Origin: Nephromyces sp. MM_2019
Taxonomy: Eukaryota; Apicomplexa; Aconoidasida; Nephromycida
Direction: 5' to 3'
NCBI GenBank assembly: GCA_015657535.1
Contig: JADHZB010001096.1
Span: 64,685-128,684 of the forward strand
DNA length: 64,000 nt
In this document: one piece after another, positions 63,245 to 64,000 of the stretch
How positions within the stretch are numbered: the stretch's first letter is position 1
Layout: each line of letters begins with the position of its first letter
Made by a program: the position numbers and the translations under genes
The notes under the pieces: model-generated
Told to the model about the DNA's origin: nothing
Databases searched by the model: none
The model's input: the letters and a program-made list of their open reading frames with translations, nothing else

Positions 63245-64000
63245 TGTGTTTTGAAATGATAAAATCTATGTTTGAAACTGAATTTTTGCCGCTTGAAATT
63301 GAAGAAGTTTCCAGTACTATGCCCATCTAACTCAATATGGATACTATAAATTGCCTATGTCGTTTTGTTCTTACTTGCTGCATTTAAGCATATTTGACTC
63401 TTTGAAAAACCTTGGTGGCACTGATCTATTTGTGCCTAATCACAGGCAAATCTCTAGACATAGCCTTCATCTATGGAAATGCAGAAACTTGGCCGAATAT
63501 CCTATGTTTTGTTTTAGGGGGGCTTGAATATTTTGAATGGATTTACGCATCGAATACTTTACCTTTTGAGCATCCATGGAACCGAATCATTATATCTAGA
63601 ACAGCTACTTGTTTGATTCTGCTACCATGATGCCCGATTCTGTTTCACGTTTTAGAGCTATATAGGCGATAGATTTATCATTTCCGGCTACTGTATTAAA
63701 ATCGGCAAGTCTATGCCTGGCTCTTTGGAGTCAGTAGATAACACACTGCTCACCTTAAAAAAAAGATACTTCTTTTGCAGGGAACTTGATACTATAAACA
63801 ATTCGTGTAGTATGTTTTTCACGGGAGAATACTCTTATTAATGATGGCACTTCCTTGCACTGTATAGCGTATGCTAGTGACCATACATCTTGTGTTGCTT
63901 GTGCGAAAGTTTGGGTGATGTTCTAGTGCTACTTTGTTATGAACTTTGATTTTAGCGAACTATTTAGAAATCTTAGTGAGAACTTTGCAGGCCTTTGTGC
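63245..64000. other. flank of the right-hand open frame, possible further exons
   Basis: A short acidic frame at 63258-63330 (FETEFLPLEIEEV) and an open frame at 63412-63630 preceded by an acceptor-like tcacag are possible exons of the preceding gene. Neither can be tied in by homology. The window ends here. Confidence 0.3.

Overview
This window is nuclear DNA of a eukaryote: AT-rich, gene-poor, and built of genes whose exons are split by GT-AG introns of about 0.25 to 2 kb. It shows no bacterial operon organisation, and I recognised no tRNA, rRNA or CRISPR array. Five protein genes were rebuilt by joining exons whose reading phases match and whose products belong to known eukaryotic families. 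All five are core functions: mitochondrial import, proline catabolism, splicing, lipid flipping and a GYF-domain adaptor. The proteins look neither clearly animal, fungal nor plant. A unicellular eukaryote such as an alveolate or apicomplexan relative is my best guess, but that is inference with low confidence.

Layout. 1612-4270 (minus): a TIM23-like inner-membrane translocase subunit, 4 exons. 8461-17760 (plus): proline dehydrogenase, 6 exons. 22568-23844 (minus): a CWC24/RNF113-type splicing factor with CCCH and RING fingers, 2 exons. 31088-36979 (plus): a CDC50/LEM3-family P4-ATPase beta subunit, 6 exons recognised, first exon not found. 48933-59558 (plus): a long Ser/Pro-rich protein carrying one GYF domain, 10 exons. 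62312-63244 (plus): an unrecognised hydrophilic open frame of about 310 codons. TIM23 and PRODH are divergent, PRODH and CWC24 convergent, CWC24 and CDC50 divergent, and CDC50 and GYF in tandem.

Between and within genes the sequence is low in coding signal. Introns are T-rich on the sense strand, so long T-rich or A-rich blocks appear to mark transcription direction. Several short tandem duplications, microsatellites and perfect inverted repeats sit in introns and intergenic DNA. A stretch at about 43.1-46.1 kb holds coding-like islands interrupted by stops and a one-base frame shift at a C run, and may be a decayed gene or a sequence error.

The genes do not form a pathway. TIM23 and PRODH both act at the mitochondrial inner membrane, but nothing shows co-regulation. 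I found no convincing previously undescribed system. The best leads are the GYF-gene architecture with its run of micro-exons and intronic hairpins, the strong phase-1 intron bias at split glycine codons, and the possibly broken gene near 44.5 kb.
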